A stretch of DNA of 64,000 nucleotides, from assembly GCA_001510575.1 (NCBI GenBank), contig LNGK01000008.1, positions 1,934,340 through 1,998,339 on the forward strand, in the 5' to 3' direction. The DNA is from Knoxdaviesia capensis (taxonomy: Eukaryota > Ascomycota > Sordariomycetes > Microascales > Gondwanamycetaceae). Position 1 is the stretch's first letter. Each line of letters starts with the position of its first letter. The translations under genes and the position numbers were made by a program. Positions 22,700 to 32,981 of this stretch are shown one piece after another. Below the pieces are notes generated by a model, which did not search any database, was not told the DNA's origin, and saw only the letters and a program-made list of their open reading frames with translations.

Positions 22700-25600
22700 G
22701 TCTATCTCTAATACTAAGGCGTTTATAGCGCGTATTAAGCGTTAGTTTAGTATTCCTATTATCTATATTTATATAGATAATAAAGTTAATATAATTAATA
22801 AGGAAGGTTTTACTTAATCTTTATAGTAAACGTTCGCTAAAAATAATAGTATTATCCTCGAGTATTCTCTATTACGTACTTACGAGCCTAACGGGCTCGC
22901 TAAGCGAGTAAGTTAATTTATCTTTAATAAATATATAAAAATACTCGTAGGTTCTTAACTACTAAGTAAACTCCTTAGCGAGACTATCTACGCTACCGTA
23001 TATCTATATAATATAATACCGATTTAGCGTTACTCCTAGCGCTTACCGAATTAGATACTATCGTTTTAACTCGTTACCTACTATACCTTATATATTTCCT
23101 TTCCCTTAGAGCGCTTTAAAGAACGTATAGTATATCTCGCTAATAATTAGCGTAGCGTTTACGCGTATAGCTATAGAGCCTATCCTCTTTAGGCGCGCTA
23201 GGAACTTAGATAGGATCGCCGCTAGTATAAGGCTTCCCCTCGTACGTATATTAGCTATTTAATTAGCTATATTATATATAATATCTTTTAAATCTAAATC
23301 CCCGTTCTTAATAAAGTTATTAGTACGCGTAACGTCTACTTTAATAAGCGCCTTTTTTATGATAAGACTACGCCTTAAGAAGAGTATTCGCTAGCCGAAG
23401 TTCTTAAACTCGCTTAAATTTTAGAGATCCCTAACTTCTATTCTTAAGCGGACTCCCTACCTTTTTTTAAATATATTAATAAGGGTATCTAATACTCTAA
23501 AAGACTTCTTATACTATTATTTAATTAGATATCGGCTTCTTAGCTAGCTTTATCCGAGGCGGTTAATAACTAGACTACTACTTCTTAGCGTTTATTTACG
23601 TTAGAAGTAAACCTCTTATTAGGATAAGGCCCGTAATACCCTTTAACGTTATATACGCTATACGTTATAGTTTATCCCCCGGCCTCGTTTTCTATACCTT
23701 TAAGGGTATACGCCTCCTTAGTTAAGAACTCTATTAAACGTACCCCTAGCCTAGCGTCTTCTATAAGTACTATAATAATACCCTAGTTTACGTAATCTAT
23801 ACCTTTAGTTATTTTAAAGCTCGAATACCCTTATATATATATTCTATTAGAATCTCCCGATATAAGACTAGTTACCGATACTAATTACGTTAACGATATT
23901 ATTACTTCGCTAGATATCGCTAGGGATTCCCTCGCTACTTAAGTAAATTCTTTAGCTACCGAGGAAAGGCCTACTAAGTCTCCGATACTCGTTTCTTCGG
24001 ACTAAGCTCTTTTAGCGCCGGTAGCGGACGTAGATAAGTAGGCCTTATAGCCTAATTAGCGTTAGTCGTTACTACTAAGTAGTTAGACCTTTTCTATTAC
24101 TTTATCTACCGAGCCTCTAATACTCGTTCCTTTAAAATAAGCTCGCGCGGTATCGGTAGAGAACGCGCCTAAGCTCTTTACTCGGCGTTAGTTACTACCG
24201 CGAAATAGGCGTCCCCCTACTAAGTATATTAACCTAATAGCTATCGAAGCTACTAGGTTACTACTTAATATAGAGGATCGCGCTTATATTTTCCTACTTA
24301 AGGAGTATAGCTTATTACCTTACTTAGACTTACGGGAGTTCTTCGAGCCGCTATACGCTTCCTTTACTATAGCGGCCTCTTTTAAAGTTCACCCTCCGTA
24401 TATTCGCGCCCTAGAGCCTAAATCCTAACGTAGAATATTAGCTTATCTATATTATAAAGAATTTCTCGAGGCTAGCTAGTCTAAAATAACCTCGCTAGAG
24501 AATAAAGGTATATAAGAAGTAGTCCCTTACTTAAGTAACTAGTATATTATTCTAACTAAATAAGTCTAGAAATATAAGCTTAACGAGGATAGTAAGATTA
24601 TACGTTTTAAAGCTTAATATATAATATAAGGTAACTAATAAGAGGCGTCTACGCTTAATACGTATATAGCGATACTCGCTACGCGTTTACTTCGTTTATT
24701 CCTTACGCTCGCCGCTTTTTTTAACCTTAAGCTCCTATAGTTTAACGTTTCTAATACTTTTCTAAATACCTCTCTAGAGGATACTAGTTTAGAGATTTAC
24801 GTTTAGTTACCGGAACCCCTCCGTAAGCGTTACCCTAGTTACGTCGCTCTCCTAAAACGCGCCCTTTACGGCCTAAGCGAGTCTCTAATTCTTTAATTTA
24901 ATATACTTTCTAAGGAATTTAAGTCTCTAGGCCTTATTCGCTCTACGTAGGATCCCTATTAGTAAATAAACTCGCGTAAGACTATCTATTTCCTTATCTA
25001 CGTAAACGATATCCTTATTAGTTATACTCTTAATTCTTAGGATAAATACGAAGCTATACTCGAATAGCTTTCCTTACGCTTTAATATACGTAGAGAGAAG
25101 TCTACCGCGTTTTTCCTAGGTATTCGTATAATCTATAATAAAGCGACTCGGCGCCTCTAGTTATCTTATAATACCTATATCGAGAAAATTAGACGTCGTT
25201 TTAGTTTAGATACTAGCTAGGATCCTTACCCGTATCTAATATCCTACCCGCTATACCCTAATAAGTCTTTATAAGCTTATACTAAGCTCTTTCTCGAAAA
25301 AGTTAGCTCGATTCTCTATATAGCTATTACTCTACGACTAGACGTCGTATTCGCGGCTTCTAACCTTACTTAGTTTACTTATAACCTAGGCCTAAAATAT
25401 ATAGCTATTATTAACTAGGTTATTCGATATTTATATAGTAAACGTTTCCTTACGATTTATTACTCTACTACTAACCTTATAGGGGGTAAGTTACTTACTA
25501 TCGATATCTTAGTTAAGTAGCTCTATAATAAGATAAATCTCTCTATACTTATATATAGCGATACTTTATTCGCTAATATACCGGATATTAGATAGTTATC

Positions 25601-25960
25601 TAACGGCTTTCTAGTTACTATACTTAATAGCCTTATTATATAGAAGGCTACTAAATAGCTAACTATTACTACGTTAATAATAGAAACTAAGCTTCTAGCT
25701 CTAAGCTTAATAACTTACGAAGGTATTACTTTTCGCTACTTAATAAACTTTATTAGCGTTTATTTAACGTCTCTATTAATAGTAAGCTACGATAATATAT
25801 AGACTATCCGCTTAGTTATAGATACCTCTTCTTAAGTAAATACTCGTTTACGGTACGTAGATATTTATAATATATAGATAAAGGAGAGGTACGGTAGAGG
25901 TAAAGGGCTTATAAAATACGTCTCTATATTAAAGATACTTATAGATAGGCTTATTAAGGC
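22700..25960 (+). pseudogene. Copia A pol: integrase, reverse transcriptase, RNase H remnants
   Basis: Fragments of the polyprotein are readable through RIP stops. The pre-integrase to integrase boundary is seen as AVRPFKRLSVNLFYLLASGR before 22.65 kb. The integrase core follows with a region near 22.85-23.05 kb ending ETIYATVYLYN. Reverse transcriptase near 24.98 kb has IFLIYVNDILIS, where the first catalytic Asp of YVDD has become Asn. RNase H starts near 25.55 kb (YSDTLFAN...LSNGFLVT), and the domain ends near 25.96 kb with a LADGLTKAL-like tail (now LIDRLIKALN). The frame is not continuous, and the catalytic change together with the stops means no activity. Confidence 0.85.
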
Positions 25961-26019
25961 TTTAAATTAATAAAAGTTTAAATATTTCTATACTCTTTTA
26001 AATTTATAGTCTATATACG

Positions 26020-26668
26020 AATAGGTCTATAAGGATTAATACTAACTCTCCTAAGTTTTCCTCTTCCTTTATCTATCCGCTTTAACGTTCCTCTTTCCTT
26101 TTCTTTATACTCTTAAAACGGAATATAATCTAAGATCTCTACGAACTAGCGCTTTAAGGAGTATTAGTAGGGTTCGCTAGATATAACTAAGTCCTCTAAG
26201 CTTTTAAGAGCCGCTAGTACTTTAGTACTATCCTTCCGAATATCTTAGCGCTATAGCTTAGCCTTACGGGAGTAGTTAAAGTTATACTCGTAAATAGCGA
26301 GTAGCTCTTTAACCGCGTAGCTTAGCGAGACTACGTTACCGCGCTTAGAGTATTTACCTTATAGCTTCGTAAGGAAGGCGCGTATTAGAGGTACGACGTA
26401 TATCGGGCTACTCGTTCGTAGTTAGCGTCTCTCTCTATCGATCCCGTTTCCTTTCCGCTACCTCTCTAACTTATTAAGGCTCGTATTTCCTATTAGTATT
26501 ATAACGGTAGTACCGTAAAGCTTTTACTCTAGCGGGTTTTATAAAGTATACGCCGCTACTCTTATAAGTAGCGGCGGACTCGATATAGCGCCTATAAGGT
26601 ATATACTCCTTAACGGTATAATAACTCGTAGGGGCTATCTCCTTTTTTAGCGGCTTATACTTCGATAT
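26020..26668 (-). pseudogene. antisense open region in Copia A with its own TATA box, unknown product
   Basis: On the strand opposite to pol, a coding-like region starts at a RIP-altered start (ATA at 26668, followed by SKYKPLKKEIAP). It runs through YIPYRRYIES, SSGVYFIKPARV and RKYEP. After a change of frame near 26.4 kb it continues with YVVPLIRAFLTKL, YSKRG, VVSLSYAVKELL, DIRKDSTKVLAALKSLKDLV and EILDYIPF. Nearly all internal stops are TAG/TAA positions explicable by CAG/CAA-to-stop RIP changes. The frame change may be an intron or an indel. Element B has the same region with the same motifs. I do not recognise the product. It lies between RNase H and the 3' LTR and is preceded by a TATA box at 26794-26803. 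Confidence 0.55.
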
Positions 26669-26793
26669 ATCGTATTCTTAAAAGGGATTTTCTTTTATAA
26701 TTTATTATCTTATAGGAGTTTTCGTTTAGATATCTCGATAGATAATAGGAATAGAAGAAGAGGTTAGATTCTCGGTCTATAGGTAGGAGATCG

Positions 26794-26803
26794 TATTTAT
26801 ATA
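26794..26803 (-). promoter_or_regulatory. TATA box of the antisense region in Copia A
   Basis: TATATAAATA on the minus strand lies 126 bp before the presumed start of the antisense region. The identical motif sits at the same distance in element B. Confidence 0.5.
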
Positions 26804-26813
26804 CTTTTCTCTT

Positions 26814-26835
26814 CCCCCCCCCCCCNCCCCCCCCC
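26814..26835. repeat. poly-C tract with an undetermined base
   Basis: A C homopolymer containing N at 26826. Element B has only seven G at the corresponding place. The length is probably an assembly uncertainty. Confidence 0.9.
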
Positions 26836-27225
26836 TTATTCTCTCCCTTTTCTTTTCCTTTATTCTATTTTAGCGGCGTATATACCTACTAATATACGCC
26901 CGTAGCCTCCTATACGCTCTCCGAGCTTTATTCTAGCTAGTCGCTATACTCCCTTCTAGGTAGTTAAACTACTTAGGTATTATATAGCTATATTTTTTTT
27001 TTTTTATTCTTTATCTCTAATAATATTATATACTCTACTAAGTATAGATCGGACGCTTTTAGCTTAGCTATATTCTTTACCTTTATATATAAATAGCTTA
27101 CTTACTTACTATTAGTATAGCCGCGGTACGTCCGTACTACCTATTAAGCCTTTATATCCCTATTTAGTTACTTATCCCTAGTATTTTAGTACTATCTTCC
27201 TATATATCTACTTCGTTACCGTACG

Positions 27226-27237
27226 TAGATAGGGGTA
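27226..27237 (+). other. polypurine tract of Copia A
   Basis: A purine-rich AGATAGGGG run directly upstream of the 3' LTR, in the position of the plus-strand primer. Confidence 0.6.
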
Positions 27238-27390
27238 TACGGTAGTATATAGCACTCTTATATAAGCACTATCACGTACTATATCATACTCAGATCAGGT
27301 GATAAGCCTGCGGTGTTTATCTAGGACTCCGCCCAGCTACACACCGCTAGTTAGATACATAGAAGAATCAACACATGATTAGATGCCATA
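27238..27390 (+). repeat. 3' LTR of Copia A
   Basis: 153 bp, beginning TACGGTAG (TGCGGCAG with RIP transitions) and ending GATGCCATA. It is less mutated in its distal half than the 5' LTR. Confidence 0.95.
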
Positions 27391-27395
27391 GTTAG
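27391..27395. repeat. target-site duplication of Copia A (right)
   Basis: GTTAG, partner of ATTAG at 20208-20212. On the SDR strand this reads CTAAC, inside a branch-point-like ACTAAC. Confidence 0.8.
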
Positions 27396-27888
27396 TACAT
27401 CTCACGGTGGTAGATGGAAATGAAGACCAACATACCCGCATCAGTCCGGCTAAACACGCCGATACAACTCGCGATATCACAATTGCTCCGCGATTCCCCG
27501 GCCGTCCGTCGTGTGTCGACAGCGGCTCCTGGTCCAACATGACGGCGACTTCGCTTCTCATCGACATCCACGGCCCGCGGTAGTTGATCTGCGTGACGAG
27601 GTCGAACTCGTCTTGGCCGATCAGGTGCGACGGGCCGAACAGGCCGAGGATGCCTAGACGTCGGTATCGCATCTAGCATGAGCTTCATCCTCTCTCGTTG
27701 GTGACACTAGGATATGGAGTGAACTCACTAGCGCAGTTGACCGGATAGTCAGTCCGCCCGAGCTTGCGCCCAGCCTTCTTGACTGTCGTCTCGGTACTAG
27801 AGTGCAGAGCTACTCCCAGGAACATGGACGAATCCTGGGAGCCGCCGACGTTGAGCAGGTTCGAAACCATCTTGAGCGAGCTTGAAGC
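27396..27888 (-). pseudogene. short-chain dehydrogenase, 5' part (split by Copia A)
   Basis: The minus strand reads LGRTDYPVNCAS, an intron-like break, then GLFGPSHLIGQDEFDLVTQ, INYRGPWMSMRSEV and HDGRPGNRGAIV. These match the middle of classical SDRs (the VNCAG-type strand, the conserved Asn-Tyr-Arg-Gly helix, and the strand before the catalytic serine). A one-base deletion after GAIV (27.48 kb) shifts the frame into IASCIGVFSRTDA, followed by a GTATGT donor. The element sits in that intron. The Rossmann glycine motif expected at the N-terminus is not seen (MVSNLLNVGGSQ instead), so the gene was probably decayed or rearranged as well as interrupted. Confidence 0.75.
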
Positions 27889-28233
27889 AGATATATATGA
27901 TGTATATGTGTAATTGCCCAGGAAGACAACAGGAGAGAAGCACAGGAAAGAAGAACGGCAAAAGAAGAGGGGCACTGCTGCAAGATATAAAAACGACGAG
28001 GCGTTTAGATTCATGAAACAAACTCCGTCAAGATCTATGCTATGCTATGTACATACCGCCGCTAGACAACAAAGAACACATATTGCTACTGCTAACCGCT
28101 ATGCATGTGAAAGATAAAAACGAGTTCCTAGAACAGCCCAGATGCATGCCTCGGACGATGCTGTGTCTGTGCAACTCGCAGCATCTCCGGCCGACAACAT
28201 GGACATGGAGAAACTCCACAATCACTAAACTTT
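27889..28233. other. intergenic, 3' of DHR1
   Basis: No gene is seen. It holds the 3' UTR side of DHR1 and the upstream side of the SDR relic. Confidence 0.4.
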
Positions 28234-31200
28234 TCAGACAACCACCCACCCCTTCCCAGCAATCTTCTTTTGCTTCAACTTGCGCGCCGGCAACGGCCAG
28301 CCCTGGTTCCCCGACCCTTCCGCCCGCAGGTACGGCACAACCCACACTTCACGGGTCAGGCCTTCGGCGGCAGACCCGGCGAGGGCCGCAGACGCGGCAT
28401 CGGGCTTGATCTCCTTGATCGGCTTCCCGTAGGTGACTAGCGTGGTGCCCTTGGCAAGGGTCGCTAGCTGGCTGCTGGTGACATCCGTCAGCGCGTGCAT
28501 GCGCGTCTTGGGGACCACGTCGCTGCCGTCGGCGGTGTGGCGCGAGGGGACAGCACGTTGCAGGTGCGAAAAGACGATGAACTCCGGGCACTCTTGCACG
28601 CTGAGGTGCGAGAGCGACGATGACGGGTGGATATACACGAGGCCGGAGCTGTCGGATGTGGCGGAGGAGCGGGGGAGGGGGATCAGCGGGACGTACGCTA
28701 CATCGATCGCGCGGCGCGGGGCCCGCAGCTCTGGCGGCGACGGCGACTTATCGGCGCGGATGGCGACTTGGTCGAGGAACCCGACGGCAACCATCTGCTT
28801 CAGCGCGGCCACCTGCTTCTCCGACGGCGGCGGCAGCCGGTCCTCGAACTGCAGCGTGGAGAACGCCGGCACGAACTTGCGGAGCAGGTCGACGAGCTGG
28901 CGGCGGAGCTGCTGGGTCTCTTTTAGGGCCTTGAAGCGCACGAAGCGCTCCGTGCACCACTGCTCCGTTGGCTCATGGGCAAATTCTCCAACCACCTGCA
29001 GCGTCTTGATGGCGTCCGCGCGGTCGTCGAGGAACCGGAACTTGCGCTGGGCGGCGTGGAACTGCTTGCGGAGGGCGGCGCGCCGCTCGTCGGCCGCAAC
29101 GTCGGCGGCCGTGCGCACTCGCTGTCGCGGCTTTCGCGTGTCGTCGTCGGAGTCGTCGCGGCTTTTGTCGGTATCCTTGTTCTCGGCAGCCTCGGGAATG
29201 GCCTGGGCCTCGGGGATGAAGATGTCCCCCACCGAGAGCCCCGCCACTAGTGCAATGGTGTAGTGCAGACAGTCGTGCAGGTGGCCCACCAGGACAATGC
29301 GGGCAAAGCGCGGGGACAGTGGGAACAGAGACATTGCGGTGCCGATCTTGGAGATGTGCGAATCGGCCGACAGGGCTGACAGATACTGTAACACCTTCTC
29401 GGCCTTGGCCAGCATTGTGCGGTCTGGAGGGGTGGGGAAGGGGAAATTGACAACGTGGTGCAGATTCATGGCCTTCAGCTGCAGCACCAGCCCGTCAATC
29501 GGCATGCGCAGAATCTCCGGATCGCTGTACTCCTGGAAATCCCGCTCGAAGACCGCCGAAGAGTACAGCCGGTAGCAGTGGCCTGGCCCGGTTCGGCCCG
29601 CACGTCCGGCCCGCTGGCTGGCGCTGGCCTTGCTGATCCAGCCAATCTCGAAGCTCTGCACGCCGCTGGCCTTGTTGAAGTGGCGTTCTTTGCTGCGGCC
29701 GCAGTCGAACACGTAGCGGATGCCGGGGATGGTTAGCGATGTCTCAGCCACGTTAGTGGCCAGGATGACTTGGCGGGTATTTGGCGGGGGATCTTCAAAC
29801 ACGCGCATCTGCTCGCGAGTGGGCAAAAGGGAGTAGAGCGGCAACACCTGCATTTTGAACGGCGGCTCGGCCGGGGACTCTCCGTCGGGGCCGTCCATAT
29901 CGGTCACGTCGAACTCCGCGTCTTCATCCTCGGCATCGCTTCCGTTGTCATCTTCGTCTCTGTCAAGAAGGAGATCATCAACGAAATCATCGTCTGCCTC
30001 TCCCAAATCAAAATCTTCAACCTCCAAGGGAGCCTCTTCGGCGGTGATTTTGACCCGGCCCGGCGCGGCGGTGAACCCAGCACCGAAGGCGGACTTGAGT
30101 TTCCGACTAAGATGGGCAATCTCGTTCTGGCCAGTGAGGAACACTAGGAACCCACCGGGCGGGAGCTTGCGGTGACCGCGCATGATCTTCTTGTAGGCTT
30201 CTTCCACGTAGTCCGAGTGCGTCCTCCGGGAAAAGTGAACGGTAACTGGATGTTGACGGCCCTCGACTTCGACCACCGGAGGGGCGGCCGGGAAGAGCAC
30301 CGGGTTCTTGGTCATGTCGTCGACTCGGAGCGTGGCGGACATGATGATCAGCTTCAACGGCTTGACGTTGGGGTCCTCCTCCGACAACTCCTTCCGGAGT
30401 TTGACAACACGACTGAGCATGCCCACAAGGATATCGGTGTTGACACTGCGCTCGTGGGCCTCGTCGACAATGATGGCCGAGTACTGTTTCAACGTGATGT
30501 CCTGGGCGACCTCCCGTAGCAGTACACCGTCGGTCATGAACTTAACAGCGGTTTTGGGGTTGACGGTGCCGTCGAATCGGATCTGGTAGGCAACTTTGGA
30601 GCCGTGGTCTCCAAGTTCAACGCCCACACGCTTTGCCATACTGACTGCAGCCACTCGTCGGGGCTGGGTAATGCCGATCATGCCGGGAGTCGACGAGTCT
30701 GGGGAGCCGTATCCCGATTCAAATAGGAACTGGGGGATCTGGGTAGTTTTGCCCGATCCGGTAGCACCGCAGACTACAACGATGTCGTTGTTGTGAATCA
30801 CTTCCATCAGCCGCTGCTCCTCAGTGACGACCGGCAGTTTCATTCGGGCTTCTTGGATGAGGGGGTCTCGGGCTATTGATACCGTGTATATTTGTCGAGA
30901 CACGCCGCCTGTCGGAAGCAGCTCGAGAGGCAGAGGTTCGTCGTCATCTTCACGTGTACGGGGGATGTAGTTTTCTGGCCGGGGAATCGGGGCGAGAGAT
31001 TCCGAGCCTTCGACGGTCGGCGTGAACCCTAATACTTCGTTTCGTTGTTGCTGCGCCCAAGATTTGAACGCCGATGACCGCGTCTTCGCCGATTCCCCGC
31101 CCGAGTCAGATCCGTCGTCTTCGTCTTCATCATCGCCACTGTCCTCATCCTCCTCTTCGTCGTCGTCGTCGTCGTCGTCATCCTCTTCTTCTTCTTCTTC

Positions 31201-32067
31201 TTCATCTTCCTCGCCGTCATCGGAGCCGTCGTCAGAGCCTCCTTCAGACTCGGCATCGTCCTCTTCCGCATCAGACCCAGACCCAAACCCGTTCCACTCC
31301 TCGTCGTCATCTTCGACATCTTTGGCAGCTGCCGGCTTCTGTATCGTTATGAACGTAGGCTGAATCACGGAAGCCGTGCTGCCGGGGACGCCTCCTCGCT
31401 TCTGGCGTTTCTTGAGAATAGGGACACCGTCCGCACCGATTTCCAAAGGCCGCTTCAGACCAGATCCAATTATAGGCGGAGGCACTGCTGGGGAAAGACC
31501 AACACTCTGCTCGGCCGGAGCGGATGCAGAAGGAAGAGGAGCAGGGTTCGAGGAGAGCGCCTTCGCTGGCTGTGGCTTCGACTTCGGCAAGAGCTTGTGG
31601 GCAGGTTCATTCTCAGCAGAGCCTGCGCTCTCATCCCCGCTAGACTGGACATTCTGGTCATCGTCGTCGCCACTATCCCGGCCGAGACCAGCTCCGGTCT
31701 CCTTCGCCCGGCGCTCGCGTCGCTGGCGCTTCGTTTCGTGTCCCTGGCCGAGGGACTTGGTGCTGGAAAACAGACTGCTGTCGAGCTTCGACTGCGATAG
31801 CTTCTGCAGCAGGATCTTGTTCTCATCCTTCTTGAGCTTGTTCTCAATGTACTTTTCCAACCGCTTCGCCTTCTTGCTGCTGACTTTCACGCCGTCCTGC
31901 TTGAGCCGCGCCTTGGCCTCGGCCACTTCGCGCCGTTTGGCCGCATCGAGAGGGAGGATGATCGAGGTGTTCGAGTCGGTGGGTTCTTCGGCCGTGGTGA
32001 TGGAATCGGCTTTGAGCCGCGCCAGAGCCTTGTGCTTGCGCTGTCGGGGCACAAACTTCTTCGCCAT
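28234..32067 (-). CDS. DHR1: DEAH-box RNA helicase DHR1/ECM16 (DHX37 family), ribosome biogenesis
   Basis: A single-exon minus-strand gene of 1277 aa, starting MAKKFVPRQRKHK. The frame stays open upstream to 32304, but this ATG gives the family's basic N-terminus. In yeast Dhr1 is a nucleolar helicase that removes U3 snoRNA from pre-rRNA during 40S maturation. Visible motifs: Walker A GATGSGKT (residues 434-441), DEAH (535-538), SATLR, and motif VI QRAGRAGRTGPGHCYRLYSS. The HA2 and OB-fold regions follow. The N-terminal third is charged with nuclear-signal-like RKHK/KRQRRERR stretches and a long Asp/Glu tract encoded at 31140-31230. A further acidic insert (DEDDNGSDAEDEDAEFD) falls inside the helicase core, as in this family. 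It is divergent with PAC3, with 313 bp between the two starts. Confidence 0.95.
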   Translation of the reverse strand: MAKKFVPRQRKHKALARLKADSITTAEEPTDSNTSIILPLDAAKRREVAEAKARLKQDGVKVSSKKAKRLEKYIENKLKKDENKILLQKLSQSKLDSSLFSSTKSLGQGHETKRQRRERRAKETGAGLGRDSGDDDDQNVQSSGDESAGSAENEPAHKLLPKSKPQPAKALSSNPAPLPSASAPAEQSVGLSPAVPPPIIGSGLKRPLEIGADGVPILKKRQKRGGVPGSTASVIQPTFITIQKPAAAKDVEDDDEEWNGFGSGSDAEEDDAESEGGSDDGSDDGEEDEEEEEEEDDDDDDDDEEEDEDSGDDEDEDDGSDSGGESAKTRSSAFKSWAQQQRNEVLGFTPTVEGSESLAPIPRPENYIPRTREDDDEPLPLELLPTGGVSRQIYTVSIARDPLIQEARMKLPVVTEEQRLMEVIHNNDIVVVCGATGSGKTTQIPQFLFESGYGSPDSSTPGMIGITQPRRVAAVSMAKRVGVELGDHGSKVAYQIRFDGTVNPKTAVKFMTDGVLLREVAQDITLKQYSAIIVDEAHERSVNTDILVGMLSRVVKLRKELSEEDPNVKPLKLIIMSATLRVDDMTKNPVLFPAAPPVVEVEGRQHPVTVHFSRRTHSDYVEEAYKKIMRGHRKLPPGGFLVFLTGQNEIAHLSRKLKSAFGAGFTAAPGRVKITAEEAPLEVEDFDLGEADDDFVDDLLLDRDEDDNGSDAEDEDAEFDVTDMDGPDGESPAEPPFKMQVLPLYSLLPTREQMRVFEDPPPNTRQVILATNVAETSLTIPGIRYVFDCGRSKERHFNKASGVQSFEIGWISKASASQRAGRAGRTGPGHCYRLYSSAVFERDFQEYSDPEILRMPIDGLVLQLKAMNLHHVVNFPFPTPPDRTMLAKAEKVLQYLSALSADSHISKIGTAMSLFPLSPRFARIVLVGHLHDCLHYTIALVAGLSVGDIFIPEAQAIPEAAENKDTDKSRDDSDDDTRKPRQRVRTAADVAADERRAALRKQFHAAQRKFRFLDDRADAIKTLQVVGEFAHEPTEQWCTERFVRFKALKETQQLRRQLVDLLRKFVPAFSTLQFEDRLPPPSEKQVAALKQMVAVGFLDQVAIRADKSPSPPELRAPRRAIDVAYVPLIPLPRSSATSDSSGLVYIHPSSSLSHLSVQECPEFIVFSHLQRAVPSRHTADGSDVVPKTRMHALTDVTSSQLATLAKGTTLVTYGKPIKEIKPDAASAALAGSAAEGLTREVWVVPYLRAEGSGNQGWPLPARKLKQKKIAGKGWVVV
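31140..31235 (-). repeat. imperfect trinucleotide tract encoding a Glu/Asp run in DHR1
   Basis: TCG/TCT/TCC-type triplets on the plus strand encode the acidic run on the minus strand. Serine-rich and histidine-rich frames opposite are its shadows. Confidence 0.85.
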
Positions 32068-32380
32068 TGCAAGCTGTGGTTTTGAATTGGGGGAATGTGG
32101 AAAACCAAATGGAAAATGCAGGTGACAAAAAGGTGGTTTTATCTGAACCCTTAACAAAAAAAAAAAAAAAAAGATTGTGCCAAGCTTCACCGCCCTGAGG
32201 AAACTACCATATCGGGTTAGTGCGGGGAATCGCGGGGACCAGCTTAAAGGTGTTCGATTTTTCTTCTCGACGTTTGTGGAAGTTTGAACTTTGACTTCTT
32301 TCAATGTTGCATCTCATTTATGAAGAACGGGAAACTTCAAAACCACCGTCTCTAGCTACTTCCAACACTGATCCCTGAAA
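32068..32380. promoter_or_regulatory. shared divergent promoter of DHR1 and PAC3
   Basis: 313 bp separate the two start codons, so both genes must draw on this interval unless their promoters extend into each other. It contains an A16-type homopolymer at about 32156-32172, a common nucleosome-excluding feature of fungal promoters. Confidence 0.55.
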
Positions 32381-32954
32381 ATGGAGTTGTCCGGTGTCAC
32401 AGAAGAGCCATACCCGGCGCCGAGCCGGACTGTGTCCGGGCTTGTGAACGGCATAGAGACCGAAGCTTCAAGCATCGGCTTTTCCGACAAGATTATTGTC
32501 ACACTCTCTCAAGATGGTCGTTTGGCACAATGGGTAAGCTGAAGAGTGTGAGGGGCAGATATGCGGCAAACGCCCTGCTCTGGTGTTTCTCCTTGTCCTT
32601 GCTTCTCTCTGCGCCCGTACACCACGTCCCGTTACTGACTCGGCGCGGTCTCCTTCGCAGGTGCAAATTCCTCTCCGAACGCCTCCAATGGGAGTTGTCG
32701 ACACTCAACTGCCGTCGACAAGATTTGGATTCATCCCCCCCACCCATCTAGAACCGACGACATTACTGGGCAGCCGCGGAACCGACATGGAGAGCATTGC
32801 CCAGCTGTACGCCACCCACGTCGCCGGCTTCATCACCATGAAAAACCCCGATGACCAGCGGACTTTGGTTCTTGGTCTTGGCCTGCGGTCGGCTGCGAGC
32901 TCACAGGAGTCGTTTCTGGACATTATGGAGCTTGTCCAGCAGATAATATTATAA
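32381..32954 (+). CDS. PAC3: proteasome assembly chaperone 3-like protein
   Basis: The exons are 32381-32533 and 32661-32954, giving 148 aa; the intron has GTAAGC...CAG ends. The order of segments matches PAC3/PSMG3: a strand around FSDKIIVTLSQDGRLAQWV crossing the intron, then TTLLGSRG, YATHVAGFI and RTLVLGLGL, ending in a helix LDIMELVQQIIL. PAC3 with its partner (Poc4/PAC4) helps assemble the alpha ring of the 20S proteasome in the cytosol. The stop codon is only 22 bp before the target duplication of Copia B, so the native 3' UTR is interrupted by the element. Confidence 0.8.
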
Positions 32955-32976
32955 GCTTCCTTCGTCCTCCGACTAG

Positions 32977-32981
32977 GTTAA
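32977..32981. repeat. target-site duplication of Copia B (left)
   Basis: GTTAA, identical to 40150-40154. Confidence 0.9.

Larger units (their letters stand above)
20213..27390 (+). mobile_element. Copia LTR retrotransposon A, RIP-mutated
   Basis: A 7178-bp element with 153-bp LTRs and a 5-bp target duplication, inserted in the SDR gene. It is dead: all frames carry many TAA/TAG and the DNA is extremely TpA-rich. Order on the plus strand is LTR, primer-binding site, gag-like region (about 20.6-21.8 kb), integrase (ETIYATVYLYN near 23 kb), reverse transcriptase (YVNDIL at 24999, from YVDDIL), RNase H (near 25.55 kb; TKLLALS from a TEAELLALS-type motif), antisense open region, polypurine tract, LTR. 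Integrase before reverse transcriptase defines Ty1/Copia. It is the same family as element B, in the opposite orientation. Confidence 0.95.

Noticed and set aside
31022..31363. Serine-rich plus-strand ORF
   Set aside because: The antisense of the acidic tract of DHR1.
32515..32545. tRNA-like stretch TTTGGCACAATGGGTAAGC
   Set aside because: It is the exon 1 end and splice donor of PAC3; no cloverleaf forms.
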